The notes beneath the pieces are model-generated. The model did no database searches. It was not told the DNA's origin and was given only the letters and a program-made list of their open reading frames with translations. Position numbers and translations under genes: made by a program. Shown here one piece after another: positions 63,153 to 64,000 of a stretch of 64,000 nucleotides of DNA. Each line of letters opens with the position of its first letter. The stretch's first letter is position 1. The stretch is from Symsagittifera roscoffensis (lineage: Eukaryota; Xenacoelomorpha; Acoela; Convolutidae): contig NC_087066.1 of assembly GCF_963678635.1 (NCBI RefSeq), forward strand, positions 67,465,477 to 67,529,476. The letters run 5' to 3'.

Positions 63153-64000
63153 CTAGCATATGCTCAGATAGTATTTTTTATGTAAGTAAACCTCTATGTC
63201 AGTCTCTGAAAATATCACATGTACAAGTGCGTACAACTCTCTCGGATGTAGCTTTCCCCTATTAGGATCATATACTGGTAACGAGAGAGAGGTCACTCCT
63301 CTCTCAACCAAAAAATCCCTAAGTCGAGTCAAGGCCAATACCAAGCTCTTTGGATCTACGTGTTGCCTATCAGTGGCCTTGGTAACCAGGAAACACAAAT
63401 ATTTCCCCAGTATCTGTGATGCAACAGGGGGCAGCGCTATCATCCCTCCCACACCAGGCCTCTGTTTCCATAAAAACTCGATGTTCTTATACTCTCTTTT
63501 GAAATCAGCCGCTAGTGCTGTTTTGAAGCTTACGTCCGCGGTTATCGCTATAGCGCACGTGCGTTCCGTGAGTATGAAATCGCTGTCCGTTATGACGATA
63601 TTATTTGAATAATGGTTCGGTAAATCAAAATACGATTCAAAGATTTGTCCAAAAGGTGGTTTTTTAGCATTCTCGCCCTCTGTCTCTAGTTCTCCGGTTT
63701 CTCTTGCCGATTTCAATTTTTTTATCATCAGTTTTTCGGTGTGGGTGAGTCCTACCCCCACTCCCCGGACAAAAATATCCATCAACGTCCCCGTCGATCG
63801 CCCAAAGTCTAGGAGATCGAGGTTGGATTGTGGAACACGTAGAGGACCATCTGGGGCGACGCAGTTGGACTCGGTATTGTCATGACTGATGTATTCGATG
63901 CCGTCTTTATCGACGTCCTGAATCGTCAGGATCGTCTCTTTTGGATCTGTCGGCAGATCATGGAGCCATTCGAGTACGCGCAAGTTCGTTAGTTCTTGCT
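63153..64000 (-). CDS. C-terminal part of copy B ORF1 with macro domain (partial)
   Basis: The frame is open from the window edge to the stop at 63153 (282 codons). It matches the last part of copy A ORF1 in alignment order: NLRVLEW, IFVRGVGVGLTHTEKLMIKK, NIVITDSDFIL, AIAITADVSFKTALAADFKREY, GKYLCFLVTKATD, LALTRLRDFL, LPVYDPNRGKL and HKKYYLSI. The domain is open in this otherwise decayed copy. See the macro-domain finding for what it may be. Confidence 0.8.
   Translation of the reverse strand, partial: QELTNLRVLEWLHDLPTDPKETILTIQDVDKDGIEYISHDNTESNCVAPDGPLRVPQSNLDLLDFGRSTGTLMDIFVRGVGVGLTHTEKLMIKKLKSARETGELETEGENAKKPPFGQIFESYFDLPNHYSNNIVITDSDFILTERTCAIAITADVSFKTALAADFKREYKNIEFLWKQRPGVGGMIALPPVASQILGKYLCFLVTKATDRQHVDPKSLVLALTRLRDFLVERGVTSLSLPVYDPNRGKLHPRELYALVHVIFSETDIEVYLHKKYYLSIC

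Larger units (their letters stand above)
54274..64000 (-). mobile_element. Giant Ty3/gypsy element copy B, decayed and incomplete at the window edge
   Basis: Read on the minus strand, it holds the end of ORF1 (macro domain), a spacer, a broken ORF2, a 3' untranslated region and the 3' LTR, the same order as copy A. Protein similarity to copy A is clear but far from identity. This makes it a second, older lineage rather than a sister insertion. Its 5' two thirds lie beyond 64000. Confidence 0.85.

Overview
The window is animal (metazoan) nuclear DNA, most likely from an invertebrate. It has spliced genes with GT-AG introns and TTTCAG-like acceptors, AT-rich introns and spacers, and several classes of eukaryotic transposable element nested in one another. 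I cannot name the species. There is no operon, CRISPR or other prokaryotic structure.

Left part (1-24 kb). At the left edge lies the 3' end of a Ty3/gypsy retrotransposon on the minus strand (LTR 1-311, accessory ORF, integrase). Next is the one clear host gene, on the minus strand from 23085 to 4424. I reconstructed 13 exons that stay in phase and total 567 codons including the stop. It encodes a protein with several degenerate EF-hands, probably from the cilium/sperm EF-hand families. Its 11-kb and 4-kb introns consist of diverged tandem repeats of about 0.6 kb, tRNA-like remnants and a MULE DNA transposon (10353-12150) with FLYWCH plus transposase coding sequence, TIRs and a TSD.

Centre (24.3-47.2 kb). 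A nearly pristine giant Ty3/gypsy element of 22.8 kb (copy A) sits inside an old L1/Tx1-like LINE. Its two 902-bp LTRs differ at one position that I could find. It carries two intact ORFs of 2935 and 2959 codons. ORF1 is Gag-protease-RT-RNaseH-integrase followed by a C-terminal domain that reads as a TARG1-like ADP-ribose macro domain. ORF2 starts with a coiled coil, then an SGNH/GDSL hydrolase domain with its four blocks, then a second degenerate SGNH-like domain, then about 2000 residues I do not recognise. The sense strand of copy A is packed with the hexamer CTTGAG: 67 copies by eye, against roughly 5 expected. The motif occurs in LTRs, leader, both ORFs and spacers. The leader also holds about 40 tandem 14-bp units built on CTTGGGACA.

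Right part (47.2-64 kb). The interrupted LINE resumes with endonuclease, RT and C-terminal parts, and contains an almost identical 1.36-kb duplication. A fragment of its ORF1 and a second, different non-LTR element (52.6-54.3 kb) follow. That second element is cut by another member of the giant Ty3 family on the minus strand (copy B, 54274 to beyond the right edge). Copy B's ORF1 macro-domain end is open, but its ORF2 is broken into about a dozen frames. Copy B also lacks the first SGNH domain and the CTTGAG enrichment.

Taken together, this is one host gene surrounded by a transposon graveyard that holds one young, apparently complete giant retroelement with unusual accessory enzymes and an unexplained sequence-wide motif.
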